A stretch of DNA of 64,000 nucleotides from Spirochaetes bacterium GWE1_32_154 (GTDB taxonomy: Bacteria > Spirochaetota > GWE2-31-10): contig MIAY01000010.1 in NCBI GenBank assembly GCA_001829315.1, positions 84,871 to 148,870 on the forward strand, in the 5' to 3' direction. Both the position numbers and the translations under genes were made by a program. Positions 1 through 8,899 of this stretch are shown here, piece by piece; position 1 is the first letter of the stretch; every line of letters starts with the position of its first letter. The notes beneath the pieces were generated by a model, which was not told the origin of the DNA, searched no databases, and saw only the letters and a list, made by a program, of their open reading frames with translations.

Positions 1-273
1 ACCCAGATCTGTTGAAAAACTGGAACGGTATAATTCATTATCCGACGATAGTGATCCTCTGATATCCCATGTATAAGCAGCACATCCTATCGGACCGTGA
101 ACAATATGTAACGCATCAGTTACGGGATACAAAACAACTCTTGAACCACAAAATACACAAGCTCTCTGACTTACCGATCCTGCGATACTTTGTTTTCCGC
201 ATGCAATTTTAAAAGGCTCTTTTCCCTTTCTGACAATTTGTTTTTCTCTATCTTTCAGTATGCTGATTTCCAT
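1..273 (-). CDS. nifE: NifE, nitrogenase cofactor scaffold subunit (5' part only)
   Basis: This is the first 91 codons of NifE, cut by the left window edge. NifE pairs with NifN as the scaffold on which the iron-molybdenum cofactor is finished before insertion into NifDK. The N-terminus carries the family signature [10 protein letters not shown] followed by [15 protein letters not shown], close to known NifE proteins and distinct from NifD because of the CxxC-like CVFCG and the TWDIRG stretch. The start ATG at 273 has a good AGGAGG ribosome site (281-286). It is the last visible gene of the nif operon and is separated from nifK by two strong hairpins. nifN and nifB would be expected to the left. 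Confidence 0.93.
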   Translation of the reverse strand, partial: MEISILKDREKQIVRKGKEPFKIACGKQSIAGSVSQRACVFCGSRVVLYPVTDALHIVHGPIGCAAYTWDIRGSLSSDNELYRSSFSTDLG

Positions 274-304
274 GATATACCTCCTCGTATGATAAACCGG
301 TTCA

Positions 305-339
305 TTAACCGGACATTCTAATACAGACTGTCCGGTTAA
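305..339 (-). promoter_or_regulatory. Hairpin 2 in the nifK-nifE gap
   Basis: TTAACCGGACA at 305-315 pairs perfectly over 11 bases with TGTCCGGTTAA at 329-339, with a 13-base loop. No run of T follows in the nif direction, so a classical terminator is unlikely. It sits between hairpin 1 and the nifE ribosome site and may act in mRNA processing or stability. Confidence 0.6.
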
Positions 340-349
340 TACCCCGGGA

Positions 350-386
350 TATCAAGGATAGAGAATTTAATTCTCTATCCTTGATA
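350..386 (-). promoter_or_regulatory. Hairpin 1 just after nifK
   Basis: A 17-base arm at 350-366 (TATCAAGGATAGAGAAT) pairs without mismatch with 370-386 across a 3-base loop, ending 7 bases from the nifK stop codon. There is no U-tract on the nif strand, so I read it as an mRNA-end stabiliser or processing site that keeps the structural-gene message more abundant than nifE, rather than a full stop. This is inference from structure and position. Confidence 0.65.
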
Positions 387-393
387 GTGCCAT

Positions 394-1773
394 TTACATA
401 ACCAGTTCAAATTTCTCTTCAGGAGCATCTTTATCCTGTTTATCAAGTAAACACGTTAAAATCTTTTCTAACAATCTCATAGCACCTTTATATCCCGCCA
501 TCGGGAAATATTGGTGACCGACTCTGTCAAGTATTGGAAAACCAAATCTGATTGAAGGGATATCTTCATCTCTTGCAATATATTTGGTATAGGTATTACC
601 TATTATTAGATCAACACTCTCGTTCTTAATCCATTGATGAAGCGTAAATAAATCTGAAGGAACGGTATAATTAACTTTATAAGGAAGATTCTCAGTTAAT
701 TCTTTAATTCTTCTTTCAAATTTATTACCCGGTGTTCCTGTTACAATATGTACCGGTTTCATATCAATCGAGATAAGAAACTCAGTAAGGGCAACTAACT
801 GATCAGGGTCACCTGCTAATGCAACTTTTTTTCCGTAAAAATACTGGTGCATATCAGTTATCATATCAACAAGCTGACCTCTTTCTTCCATTAAAGATTC
901 CGGTACAGATTGCCCTGAATATTTTTTCAGCATTTCAACATATCGATCTGTTGCTGCTAATCCTATTGGAAGATCCAGTAATTCACAAGGCACTTTGTGT
1001 TTTGTATCAAGTAGTTTTGCACCAATTCCCGTTGCAAATCTGCCTAATGCAAGAGTAACTTTACTGTCACCTGATAATGCAATGTCTTCCGTTTTTGCTC
1101 CACCCTTTGGATACATTTTAAATTTTCCTGTCATAGGGCTGTTTAATACATTTGATGTATCCGGGTACATGATTACTTTTTTCCCAAATAACTCGGCAAT
1201 TCTTTTTATTTCAGCCATGTCGGATGGTTCGACAAAACCCGGTATAACATTGATCTGGTCAAGTTTTTTTGCCGTTGTTGATACAGCGAGTAAATCAACC
1301 ATTCCACGAACCATGTTTGCATAACCGGTTACATGAGAACCGACATAACTTGGTGTACTTGCATAGATAACTTTTTTTCCTGCCGGTACATACCCTTCAT
1401 CTTTTGCTTTTTGAGCCATTTGAGTCAGGTCATCACCGATTGTTTCCGATAGACAGGTTGTGTGAACTGCAATAACATCCGGGTTATACACCGTGAAGAT
1501 ATTATTGATAGCTTCAACAAGGTTTGCCTGTCCTCCAAATACTGAGGAACCTTCTGTGAATGAACTTGTCGATGCCATAGCAGGTTCTTTAAAATGTCTT
1601 GTCAGTGTACTTCTATGATATGAACAGCATCCCTGTGACCCGTGACTATGGGGTAAACAGTTATGAATACCCAAAGCAGCATACATTGCACCGATAGGCT
1701 GGCATGTTTTTGCAGGGTTTATAGTCAGTGCCTTTCTTTCAATTGTTTCTTGTGGCGTGTGTCTTAATAACAT
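394..1773 (-). CDS. nifK: NifK, nitrogenase MoFe protein beta chain
   Basis: Beta subunit of the MoFe protein, which with NifD forms the alpha2-beta2 component reducing N2. The P-cluster cysteines are visible as C24, C49 and C107, with the same spacing (25 and 58) as Cys70, Cys95 and Cys153 of Azotobacter NifK. At 459 residues it lacks the roughly 50-residue N-terminal extension of proteobacterial NifK, as is usual for the clostridial/methanogen-like groups. The ATG at 1773 has an AGGAGGAG ribosome site. It follows nifD by 12 bases in one operon and is followed by two hairpins before nifE. No nifG-type delta gene is present, so this is the molybdenum and not the vanadium or iron-only enzyme. 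Confidence 0.96.
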   Translation of the reverse strand: MLLRHTPQETIERKALTINPAKTCQPIGAMYAALGIHNCLPHSHGSQGCCSYHRSTLTRHFKEPAMASTSSFTEGSSVFGGQANLVEAINNIFTVYNPDVIAVHTTCLSETIGDDLTQMAQKAKDEGYVPAGKKVIYASTPSYVGSHVTGYANMVRGMVDLLAVSTTAKKLDQINVIPGFVEPSDMAEIKRIAELFGKKVIMYPDTSNVLNSPMTGKFKMYPKGGAKTEDIALSGDSKVTLALGRFATGIGAKLLDTKHKVPCELLDLPIGLAATDRYVEMLKKYSGQSVPESLMEERGQLVDMITDMHQYFYGKKVALAGDPDQLVALTEFLISIDMKPVHIVTGTPGNKFERRIKELTENLPYKVNYTVPSDLFTLHQWIKNESVDLIIGNTYTKYIARDEDIPSIRFGFPILDRVGHQYFPMAGYKGAMRLLEKILTCLLDKQDKDAPEEKFELVM

Positions 1774-1785
1774 GTTCTCCTCCTT

Positions 1786-3423
1786 TTAATCGCAAGCATA
1801 GGTAGCTGCAAGTTGTGTTTCTTTCTCCCACGGAGCCTTTACATACTTCCATACTTTGCTGTTTACCATTCTGTCGATTTCTTTATAGAAATTAACAGCG
1901 CCGACAAATCCGGCATAAGGACCGCTATAATCATAACTATGTAATTGTTTTACAGGAACACCTGATTTTTGAACTACATATTTTTCTTTAATACCGGCAC
2001 AGAAAATATCCGGTTTATACTTTTCAATAAGTACTTCTGCTTCATGATGATTAAGATCATCAATAATCAGTGTGTTTTCATCCATTTCAGGCATCATTCC
2101 AATATAGTCATTCATTTCCATATTCTTATTGGCTTTCAATGAGTCTAATTCTGATGCTTTCTTTCGTTCTTTGAACTTTTCAGGATCAGCACTTACTTTA
2201 AGTTCTTCAATATTTCTTGAATCCGCATCAATTTTAACGGTTGGAAGAACCTTTCTTCCTTCGTAGTCATCTCTATGTGCAAATTCATATCCTGCAGAAA
2301 TAGTTTTCATTCCCATTTCTTTAAATAGTTCCTGGTAATGATGTGCTCGTGATCCGCCGACAAATAACATTGCTGTTTTACCGGTAGTTCTTGTTGTTAC
2401 ATCTTTTTTTATTTCCTCAACAACTATCATTTCTTCTGCAATGACTTTTTCTATTTTGTCTTTAAGTTCTTTATCCCCAAAATACTCACCAATTTTTCGT
2501 AATGATTTTGCAGTATCATACGCTCCGATAAAGTTTACTTTAAACCATGGTAAACCGTATTTCTTCTCCATCATTTCAGCAAGATAGTTAATCGAACGGT
2601 GACACATAACAAGATTAAGATCCGCAGTATGAGCTCTGGTAAAATCATCATACGTTGAGTTACCGCTGAATGTTGATACAACGGTAATTCCGCATTTCTC
2701 AAATATTCTATCCAGTTCAAAAGCATCCCCGCCTATGTTATACTCACCAAGAAGGTTAATTTTATATTTTCCTTCTTTAACAGTGTCATTTAAGCCGACA
2801 ACATCAGTAAAAACTTTGTTATTTGCTACATGATGACCTGCTGATTGACTGACCCCTCTATATCCTTCACAACTGAATCCGAAAATATTTACTTCAGGAT
2901 GCAGAGATTCCATTTCACGGGCAACAGCATGTATATCATCCCCGATAAGACCGACAGGACATGTTGCAAATATACCGATTGCTTTGGGGTGAAATATTGA
3001 AATTGCTTCTTCAATCGCAGCTTTCAGTTTTTTCTCACCACCAAATATGATTTCATTCTCAGTCATATCTGTTGACATACTGTACGTCATAAAGTTCTCA
3101 TCTTTATCTGTTGCCGGTTTTGTCTGGTTTCTTCGTGTCAGCCATGCATAAAATCCACAACCGATTGGTCCGTGAGTTATCTGCAGTATGTCTCGTGTCG
3201 GTCCTAAAACAACCCCTCTACATCCTGCATACGAACAACCACGCATTGTTAAAATACCGGGAATTGTTCTTACATTTGCCATTATTTCAGGTACTTCATC
3301 AGTTGCTTTATCAACACTGTTTATAATGATTTGCTTTGCTCTTTTCTTTGCTACTTTAGCAGGATATGAGCGTAGCAGTTCATCTTTTATCTCCTCAGGA
3401 GAAATTGTTGTATTCTGATTCAT
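1786..3423 (-). CDS. nifD: NifD, nitrogenase MoFe protein alpha chain
   Basis: Alpha subunit holding the FeMo-cofactor. P-cluster cysteines C63, C89 and C155 keep the family spacing (26 and 66). Cofactor ligands are C274 (in VMCHRS) and H495 (in KQLHSYDYSGP). At 545 residues it is about 50 longer than Azotobacter NifD. The extra, charged segment lies around residues 390-450, before the conserved cofactor histidine, and matches the insertion characteristic of Clostridium pasteurianum-type NifD. Ribosome site GGGAGG precedes the ATG at 3423. It lies between nifI2 (11-base gap) and nifK (12-base gap). Its low-GC codon use matches the window, so there is no sign of recent transfer. Confidence 0.97.
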   Translation of the reverse strand: MNQNTTISPEEIKDELLRSYPAKVAKKRAKQIIINSVDKATDEVPEIMANVRTIPGILTMRGCSYAGCRGVVLGPTRDILQITHGPIGCGFYAWLTRRNQTKPATDKDENFMTYSMSTDMTENEIIFGGEKKLKAAIEEAISIFHPKAIGIFATCPVGLIGDDIHAVAREMESLHPEVNIFGFSCEGYRGVSQSAGHHVANNKVFTDVVGLNDTVKEGKYKINLLGEYNIGGDAFELDRIFEKCGITVVSTFSGNSTYDDFTRAHTADLNLVMCHRSINYLAEMMEKKYGLPWFKVNFIGAYDTAKSLRKIGEYFGDKELKDKIEKVIAEEMIVVEEIKKDVTTRTTGKTAMLFVGGSRAHHYQELFKEMGMKTISAGYEFAHRDDYEGRKVLPTVKIDADSRNIEELKVSADPEKFKERKKASELDSLKANKNMEMNDYIGMMPEMDENTLIIDDLNHHEAEVLIEKYKPDIFCAGIKEKYVVQKSGVPVKQLHSYDYSGPYAGFVGAVNFYKEIDRMVNSKVWKYVKAPWEKETQLAATYACD

Positions 3424-3434
3424 ATGTTCCTCCC

Positions 3435-3815
3435 TTATTCTTCATCGAGAATATCATTTCCATTCTCGCCGGTTCTAACTCTAATAGCATCAAAAATTGG
3501 CAAAACAAATATTTTACCGTCTCCTGATTTCCCTGTTTTATTCGTTTTAATAATAGTTGTTACTACTTTTTTAACTAATGTATCAGGCACAATTACCGTT
3601 AATATTCTTTTTGGTATGAGTCTCTGGCTTTGTCCCAGTTGAGATATTGCCTCTTCATAACCATTTTCAGCACCTTTTAAAACCTTAAAATCAACCAAAC
3701 CTGTTCCTCTTCCAAGACATTCTCTGGCGGTAATAGAGCTTATACCGGCATCAGAAAGAGCTTTTTTGGTCTGATTGATCATGTTCATTCTGATCACAGC
3801 CATTATCTCTTTCAT
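3435..3815 (-). CDS. nifI2: NifI2, PII-family nitrogenase switch protein
   Basis: PII-like regulator of 126 residues. NifI1 and NifI2 form a hetero-oligomer that binds NifDK directly and inhibits it when 2-oxoglutarate is low (nitrogen sufficiency), as shown in methanogens. The PII fold is seen in MAVIRMNMINQTKKAL, in the ECLGRGTG turn before a long T-loop, and in the GDGKIFVLPIFDAIRVRTGE C-terminal signature. It starts inside the nifI1 stop codon (ATGA overlap at 3812-3815), so the two are probably made in equal amounts by translational coupling. The longer T-loop, second position and divergence from GlnB separate it from general PII proteins. Confidence 0.92.
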   Translation of the reverse strand: MKEIMAVIRMNMINQTKKALSDAGISSITARECLGRGTGLVDFKVLKGAENGYEEAISQLGQSQRLIPKRILTVIVPDTLVKKVVTTIIKTNKTGKSGDGKIFVLPIFDAIRVRTGENGNDILDEE

Positions 3816-4168
3816 AATTTTACCTCCTCCAAAGTTCCGTCTGATTTTTCTTTTATTCCTGAACTCACCGTGTAAGACTCTTCAACAGGTGAAATAAATA
3901 TTTTACCATCTCCGAAAGAGCCTTTCTCTGATGTTTTAGCAACTTTAAGTATGGTTTTTACAACAAGATCTTTATCTTTATCTGCAACAACCATCAAAAG
4001 CATTTCCTTGGGTATCTCATCATAGACAATATCACCTATTTTAATACCTCTTTGTTTACCTCTACCTAGAACATTCATTTTTGTAACAGCAGGGAAGCCT
4101 GCTCCCATTAACGCTGCCAAAACATCATCAACTTTCTCCGGTCGTACAATAGATCTAATTAATAACAT
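3812..4168 (-). CDS. nifI1: NifI1, PII-family nitrogenase switch protein
   Basis: 118-residue PII-family protein placed between nifH and nifD, the diagnostic position of nifI1 in archaeal and anaerobic bacterial nif operons. Visible signatures are MLLIRSIVRPEKVDDVL (first beta-alpha unit), NVLGRGKQRG (loop entry) and GSFGDGKIFISPVEESYTVSSG (C-terminal signature). It partners NifI2 in 2-oxoglutarate- and ATP-responsive inhibition of the MoFe protein. The 25-base gap to nifH and 4-base overlap with nifI2 place it firmly in the operon. There is no glnK/amtB context that would suggest a general PII role. Confidence 0.93.
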   Translation of the reverse strand: MLLIRSIVRPEKVDDVLAALMGAGFPAVTKMNVLGRGKQRGIKIGDIVYDEIPKEMLLMVVADKDKDLVVKTILKVAKTSEKGSFGDGKIFISPVEESYTVSSGIKEKSDGTLEEVKL

Positions 4169-4193
4169 AGTGTATCCTCCTAATTTTTTTGAA

Positions 4194-5030
<837 letters not shown>

Positions 5031-5061
5031 TTATCTTCTAAAGTCTAACTTACAGTCTTAA

Positions 5062-5077
5062 AGCAATGAGTGTGCCA
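5062..5077 (-). promoter_or_regulatory. Sigma-54 promoter of the nif operon
   Basis: On the minus strand the sequence reads TGGCAC-ACTCA-TTGCT, an exact match to the -24/-12 consensus (TGGCAC-N5-TTGCW) with invariant GG and GC at the right 10-base phasing. Transcription would start about 12 bases downstream, leaving a leader of roughly 30 bases before nifH. I could not find a TGT-N10-ACA NifA activator site in the 270 bases upstream, so the activator is not identified. Confidence 0.88.
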
Positions 5078-5230
5078 ATGTTGAAGTAATCGTATAAGTT
5101 GTTTTATAGTATTGATTTATACTGGTTGATTGCTTTCCTGGGAATATGAAATTTGTTACATTTATGAAAAAAATAAGGTAGATATTACTTTTGTGCTGTT
5201 TTTACTGAAAGGTAATTTTTGTTGTTGTTA

Positions 5231-5250
5231 TTTTGCAAGAGGCTTGAGCA
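5231..5250. repeat. Degenerate copy of the dispersed GCAAGAG repeat
   Basis: TTTTGCAAGAGGC followed by TTGAGCA, in the 332-base gap between nifH and the variable-protein gene, shares the core TTTTGCAAGAG with the other copies in this window. The rest of this gap is AT-rich and holds the nif promoter and the promoter for the plus-strand gene; I see no other gene in it. Confidence 0.45.
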
Positions 5251-5302
5251 AATAAAAAAGGTATACTATAAAAATCAGAAATGATATTTTTTTTAAGAAA
5301 TA

Positions 5303-5311
5303 TGGTATACT
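5303..5311 (+). promoter_or_regulatory. Extended -10 promoter for the variable-protein gene
   Basis: TGGTATACT is an extended -10 element (TGN plus TATACT) 39 bases before the ATG at 5351. The -35 position (about 5283-5288) is weak, which extended -10 promoters tolerate. A second TATACT lies at 5262-5267. Confidence 0.5.
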
Positions 5312-5350
5312 AATTTTGTTAGTGTGAAATTATTATAGGGGTTTATTGTA

Positions 5351-7072
5351 ATGAAAAATTTAATAATTATTTTTTTATTTTCAACGATTGTATGTAATGC
5401 AGAAATTTTTTTATTAAAAGATGGTTTAATAAAAAAGGGTAAAATAATAAAAACATCAGAAGATATTATCGTAATTCTCAATGCGTCAGAAGAGTTCGTT
5501 ATTGAAACCGAAAATATTGATTCAATTTACTTTAATGATTCGGTATATGAATCAATGGTACATGAAAAAGAAAAGAATCTACAATTGTCCGAAGAAGAAT
5601 TAGCAAAAACAATGAAAGAAAATGAGATAAAAAAAGCTCTTTATTTAAAAAATAATTATTCAGAAATAAAAGTAGAGGATATTTTAAAGTCGATTATTGA
5701 AACGGAAAAAATAGTACTTGAAATGGAATATAGTTTTGATACTGCAAAAAATAAAATAGTAAATCTGATAAAAAATGACTATAAATCTAATTATGCTGCA
5801 ATAAATGAACTTGTAAAAGATAAATTTGAACTATCCGAAGAGTTTGAAAATCGGAAAAAAAGTGATTTTGAGAAAATACAGGAAAATGAAATTACTGAAA
5901 TAAATCAAGCTGTAAATACATATGATACGGAAAAAGAAAAAGCGACAGAGGATATAAAAAATAAATTAGAAAGATTATCAGAAATGACCGTAACGGTAAA
6001 AGATAATATAAAAGTTGTATTTGGGCAATATAACGAAAAAGAACAGTTTTTTCCTGTAAATATACTCTATGATTCATCGTTTGCAAAAATAAATGAAAAT
6101 GCTTTTATTGAAATAATAAGCCAGACAAGTGCAGAGCGTAAAGAAAAGGGTTTAAAAATTGAGAAAATGATTCAATCAAATGGTTATTTAGCAGAAATTG
6201 ATTTCATTTTTTCGTGTGGTGCTGCAGACAGGAAATGGAATATCATTTTAAAAACAATAAGAATCATTGATTTGTCAGACAATATGATTGTTATGGATAA
6301 AAAATCAGAAAGATACAAAAAAATGGAGAACTTACAGTCATTTGTTTTTGTAAAAGGCGGTACATTCAAGAATACAAAATCAAATTATTATAACACCCAG
6401 ACTACGCTATCAGACTTTAACATAGGTATATATGAAGTAACGCAAAAAGAATGGTTTGATATAATGGGGAATAATCCGAGTAATTTCAAAGGAGATACCT
6501 TACCGGTTGAAACAGTCTCATGGTACGATTGTGTTGAATACTGCAATCAAAGAAGTAAAAAAGAAGGTTTAAAAAACTATTACACGATTGATAAAAATAA
6601 AAAAGACCCTAATAATAAAAATGAAGATGATGATTTAAAATGGACAATAACGATCAATGCAGGCAGTAACGGTTACAGGTTGCCGACCGAGGCAGAGTGG
6701 GAATATGCAGCAGGTGGCGGACAAAAGAGTTTGAGTTACGAATTGAGCGGAAGTGATATTGCAACTGAAGTTGCTGTATTTTATGAAAACAGCAATGATT
6801 CAACAAAACCTGTCGGCAGTAAAAAACCGAATGAACTCGGCTTGTATGACATGTCAGGTAATGTGTATGAATGGTGCTGGGATTGGTATGGTGAAGAAAT
6901 CAGCAACGGTCGTGATCCGCTCGGTCCGATTCCGATGGCCGGTTTGTACCGGCTTCTTCGCGGTGGTAGCTGGCTCGACAGCAGCGGCATCGTGCAGGTC
7001 GGCGACCGGGGCCGCTACACCCCGGGCCGTGCGGGCCTCATCAACGGTTTCCGCGTTGCAAGGTCAAATTAG
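5351..7072 (+). CDS. Exported FGE-sulfatase (C-type-lectin fold) protein with DGR-like variable tail
   Basis: 573 residues. Residues 1-17 form a signal peptide (hydrophobic LIIIFLFSTIV, likely cut after CNA; a spirochaete-type lipobox ending at C15 is possible). Residues about 75-215 are charged and helical, coiled-coil-like. From about 328 the protein is a formylglycine-generating-enzyme/SUMF domain (FVKGGTF, EVTQKEW, PVETVSWYDCVEYCN, YRLPTEAEWEYAA, GLYDMSGNVYEWCWDW, LRGGSW, GFRVAR). Such domains are the C-type-lectin scaffold of retroelement-diversified proteins such as Treponema TvpA. The last roughly 110 coding bases are sharply GC-rich and nearly every codon between GGSW and GFR is NNC, the signature of an adenine-mutagenised repeat. 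Probably surface-exposed binding protein rather than an enzyme. Confidence 0.85.
   Translation: MKNLIIIFLFSTIVCNAEIFLLKDGLIKKGKIIKTSEDIIVILNASEEFVIETENIDSIYFNDSVYESMVHEKEKNLQLSEEELAKTMKENEIKKALYLKNNYSEIKVEDILKSIIETEKIVLEMEYSFDTAKNKIVNLIKNDYKSNYAAINELVKDKFELSEEFENRKKSDFEKIQENEITEINQAVNTYDTEKEKATEDIKNKLERLSEMTVTVKDNIKVVFGQYNEKEQFFPVNILYDSSFAKINENAFIEIISQTSAERKEKGLKIEKMIQSNGYLAEIDFIFSCGAADRKWNIILKTIRIIDLSDNMIVMDKKSERYKKMENLQSFVFVKGGTFKNTKSNYYNTQTTLSDFNIGIYEVTQKEWFDIMGNNPSNFKGDTLPVETVSWYDCVEYCNQRSKKEGLKNYYTIDKNKKDPNNKNEDDDLKWTITINAGSNGYRLPTEAEWEYAAGGGQKSLSYELSGSDIATEVAVFYENSNDSTKPVGSKKPNELGLYDMSGNVYEWCWDWYGEEISNGRDPLGPIPMAGLYRLLRGGSWLDSSGIVQVGDRGRYTPGRAGLINGFRVARSN
6955..7062 (+). other. Putative DGR variable region (VR)
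   Basis: This segment encodes LLRGGSW...GFRV at the end of the preceding protein. Codons after TGG run CTC GAC AGC AGC GGC ATC, then after CAG GTC: GGC GAC CGG GGC CGC TAC ACC, then GGC CTC ATC AAC before GGT TTC CGC. That pattern is expected if template AAC codons had been mutated at A only. It is much richer in GC than anything around it. No reverse transcriptase or template repeat is visible in the window, so the retroelement would act in trans. Confidence 0.72.
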
Positions 7073-7183
7073 TTGAGCAGTCCGCCAGAGATATTGGGGT
7101 TAGCAAGTCAAACCTGGTTACCGAAATATGGAATTGGAGCGGTAGTGGAACGGACGCGTTATTTGAAAATAAGGGAGGGGTAA
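7072..7183 (+). pseudogene. Remnant of an IS3-type transposase OrfA
   Basis: Reading from 7072 without a start codon gives VEQSARDIGVSKSNLV, then W and GSGTDALFENKGG. This resembles the helix-turn-helix and following linker of IS3-family OrfA proteins (typically ARELGIS...W...GTDAFPGKG). It begins at the stop codon of the variable-protein gene and runs into the next gene's start, with no flanking inverted repeats or OrfB. I read it as a decayed fragment; the match is by eye and short. Confidence 0.45.
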
Positions 7184-8746
7184 ATGAAAAAATTACCGAT
7201 TGGTATAAATACATTAAGTACCATACTTGAAAATGATATGATTTATATTGATAAAACAGAATTGATTAGCACATTGATTTCCACTCCGGGCAGGTATTTT
7301 TTGTCCCGCCCCCGTCGATTTGGTAAAAGTTTGTTTGTCGATACATTAAAAGAGATATTTGAAGGGAATAAAGAACTTTTCAAAGGTTTGTTTATCTACG
7401 ATAAATGGAATTGGGATAAAAAGTATCCGGTGATAAAGGTTGATTTTGCCGGTGGGGTGATACAAAGTAGAGTTGAACTTGATGTCAAATTATTATACAT
7501 AATAAAAAGTAATGCGATTCGCCTCGGTCTTACAATTGATTTAAGTAGTGATATATCCGGTATTTTTTCTGATTTGATAAAAGCAGCATTATTAAAATAC
7601 AAATCAAAAGTGGTTGTACTCATCGATGAATACGACAAACCGCTTCTTGACAATATCGAAAAACCTGAAATGATAGCCGAGATCCGTGATGGTTTGAAAA
7701 ACTTTTATTCGGTACTCAAAGAGCAGGATGCTAATCTTCAGTTTGTCTTTTTGACCGGCGTCAGTAAGTTCAGCAAAGTGAATATTTTCAGCGGTATCAA
7801 TAATTTGAAAGATATAACTTTAAGTAAAGAATATGCAACTATTTGCGGTTATACACAAAATGATTTACGAACATCATTTGTGCAGCATCTTGCCGGTGTT
7901 GATTGGGATGAATTAAAAAAATGGTATAACGGGTATAATTTTCTCGGTGAAAGTGTTTATAATCCTTTTGACATACTGCTTTTTATCAGCGAAGATAAAT
8001 CATACAGAAACTACTGGTTTGAAACAGGGACACCGACATTCCTCATTAAACTTTTTCAGAAAAACCAGTATTTTTTACCTGATCTTGATAATATCGTTGT
8101 CGGAGAGGAACTTTTGTCATCATTTGAAATCGACAGAATCGAACCGGTGACGCTTTTGTTTCAAACCGGTTATCTGACGATCAAAGAAACATTTATAGAA
8201 ATGGGGGAAATCCTCTATAAATTGACATACCCGAATATTGAAGTAAAGCGGTCATTAAATAAATATTTTATTCATGGTTATGCACTTTTAACTCAGGAAA
8301 AACTCCAGTATGAACGAAGTACCTACGAAGCCCTGATGAAAGCTGATTTGCCGGCACTCGAAAAAACTATCAAACGGTTATTCGCTTCGATACCGTACAG
8401 AAATTTCACAAATAACAAACTCCTTGAGTCAGAAGGGTATTATGCCTCTGTTCTCTACGCGTTTTTTGCAGCGATAAACTGTGAGATTATCCCGGAGGAT
8501 ATAACAAACCACGGTCAGGCGGATATGACGGTGACTCTCGGTGAAAATATATATGTGATGGAAATAAAACTTGTTAAAACAGGCATCACATGTAATCCGG
8601 AAGTAAACGAAGCACTTGCGCAAATACAGGAACGGAAGTATTCTGAGAAATATATCGGGATAACCGGGAAATCGGTGTTTGAAGTCGGGATTGTATTCGG
8701 CGAGGAAGGACGGAATCTGCTGCAGTTCGGGTTTGTAAGATGTTAA
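7184..8746 (+). CDS. AAA-ATPase-like / PD-(D/E)XK nuclease-fold protein
   Basis: 520 residues of the family combining an AAA-ATPase-like domain with a C-terminal PD-(D/E)XK nuclease-like domain, abundant as paralogues in Treponema, Bacteroidetes and clostridia. N-terminal signature LPIGINTLSTILENDMIYIDKTELI; P-loop region SRPRRFGKSLF at 41-51; Walker B VVVLIDEYD at 143-151. The nuclease-like end shows D447 (GQADMTV) and E460 with K462 (VMEIKLVK), a plausible metal site. ATG at 7184 follows GGGAGGGG. GC content is higher than in neighbours, consistent with a laterally spread family, and it lies beside a transposase remnant. Cellular role is unknown; a mobile or defence role is possible. Confidence 0.85.
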   Translation: MKKLPIGINTLSTILENDMIYIDKTELISTLISTPGRYFLSRPRRFGKSLFVDTLKEIFEGNKELFKGLFIYDKWNWDKKYPVIKVDFAGGVIQSRVELDVKLLYIIKSNAIRLGLTIDLSSDISGIFSDLIKAALLKYKSKVVVLIDEYDKPLLDNIEKPEMIAEIRDGLKNFYSVLKEQDANLQFVFLTGVSKFSKVNIFSGINNLKDITLSKEYATICGYTQNDLRTSFVQHLAGVDWDELKKWYNGYNFLGESVYNPFDILLFISEDKSYRNYWFETGTPTFLIKLFQKNQYFLPDLDNIVVGEELLSSFEIDRIEPVTLLFQTGYLTIKETFIEMGEILYKLTYPNIEVKRSLNKYFIHGYALLTQEKLQYERSTYEALMKADLPALEKTIKRLFASIPYRNFTNNKLLESEGYYASVLYAFFAAINCEIIPEDITNHGQADMTVTLGENIYVMEIKLVKTGITCNPEVNEALAQIQERKYSEKYIGITGKSVFEVGIVFGEEGRNLLQFGFVRC

Positions 8747-8849
8747 ATTAAATTAACGAGGCATTAACATTTGAGATTGTTATGACAAAAATGATTTCCT
8801 GGTTTGTAAGATATGTGTGGGAATGATGCTTGATCAGACCTTAGAAAAG

Positions 8850-8883
8850 AACCTTCGGTTCAATTGAAATATCACCGAAGGTT
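8850..8883. terminator. Bidirectional terminator
   Basis: AACCTTCGGT (8850-8859) pairs with ACCGAAGGTT (8874-8883). On the plus strand TTTGAGTTTTTTT follows; on the minus strand TTCTTTTCT follows. It serves the plus-strand AAA gene and the minus-strand chemoreceptor, which converge here. Confidence 0.8.
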
Positions 8884-8899
8884 TTTGAGTTTTTTTCTA

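Noticed and set aside
5078-5350. NifA upstream activator site (TGT-N10-ACA)
   Set aside because: Each TGT in the gap was followed by 10 bases and the next three were not ACA.
6781-6990. Minus-strand reading frame opposite the variable-protein gene
   Set aside because: It is open because of the GC-rich plus-strand codons; no ribosome site or recognisable domain.
6753-7076. Second plus-strand frame through the variable region
   Set aside because: Alanine/arginine-rich shadow of the NNC codons of the real gene, with no start signal.
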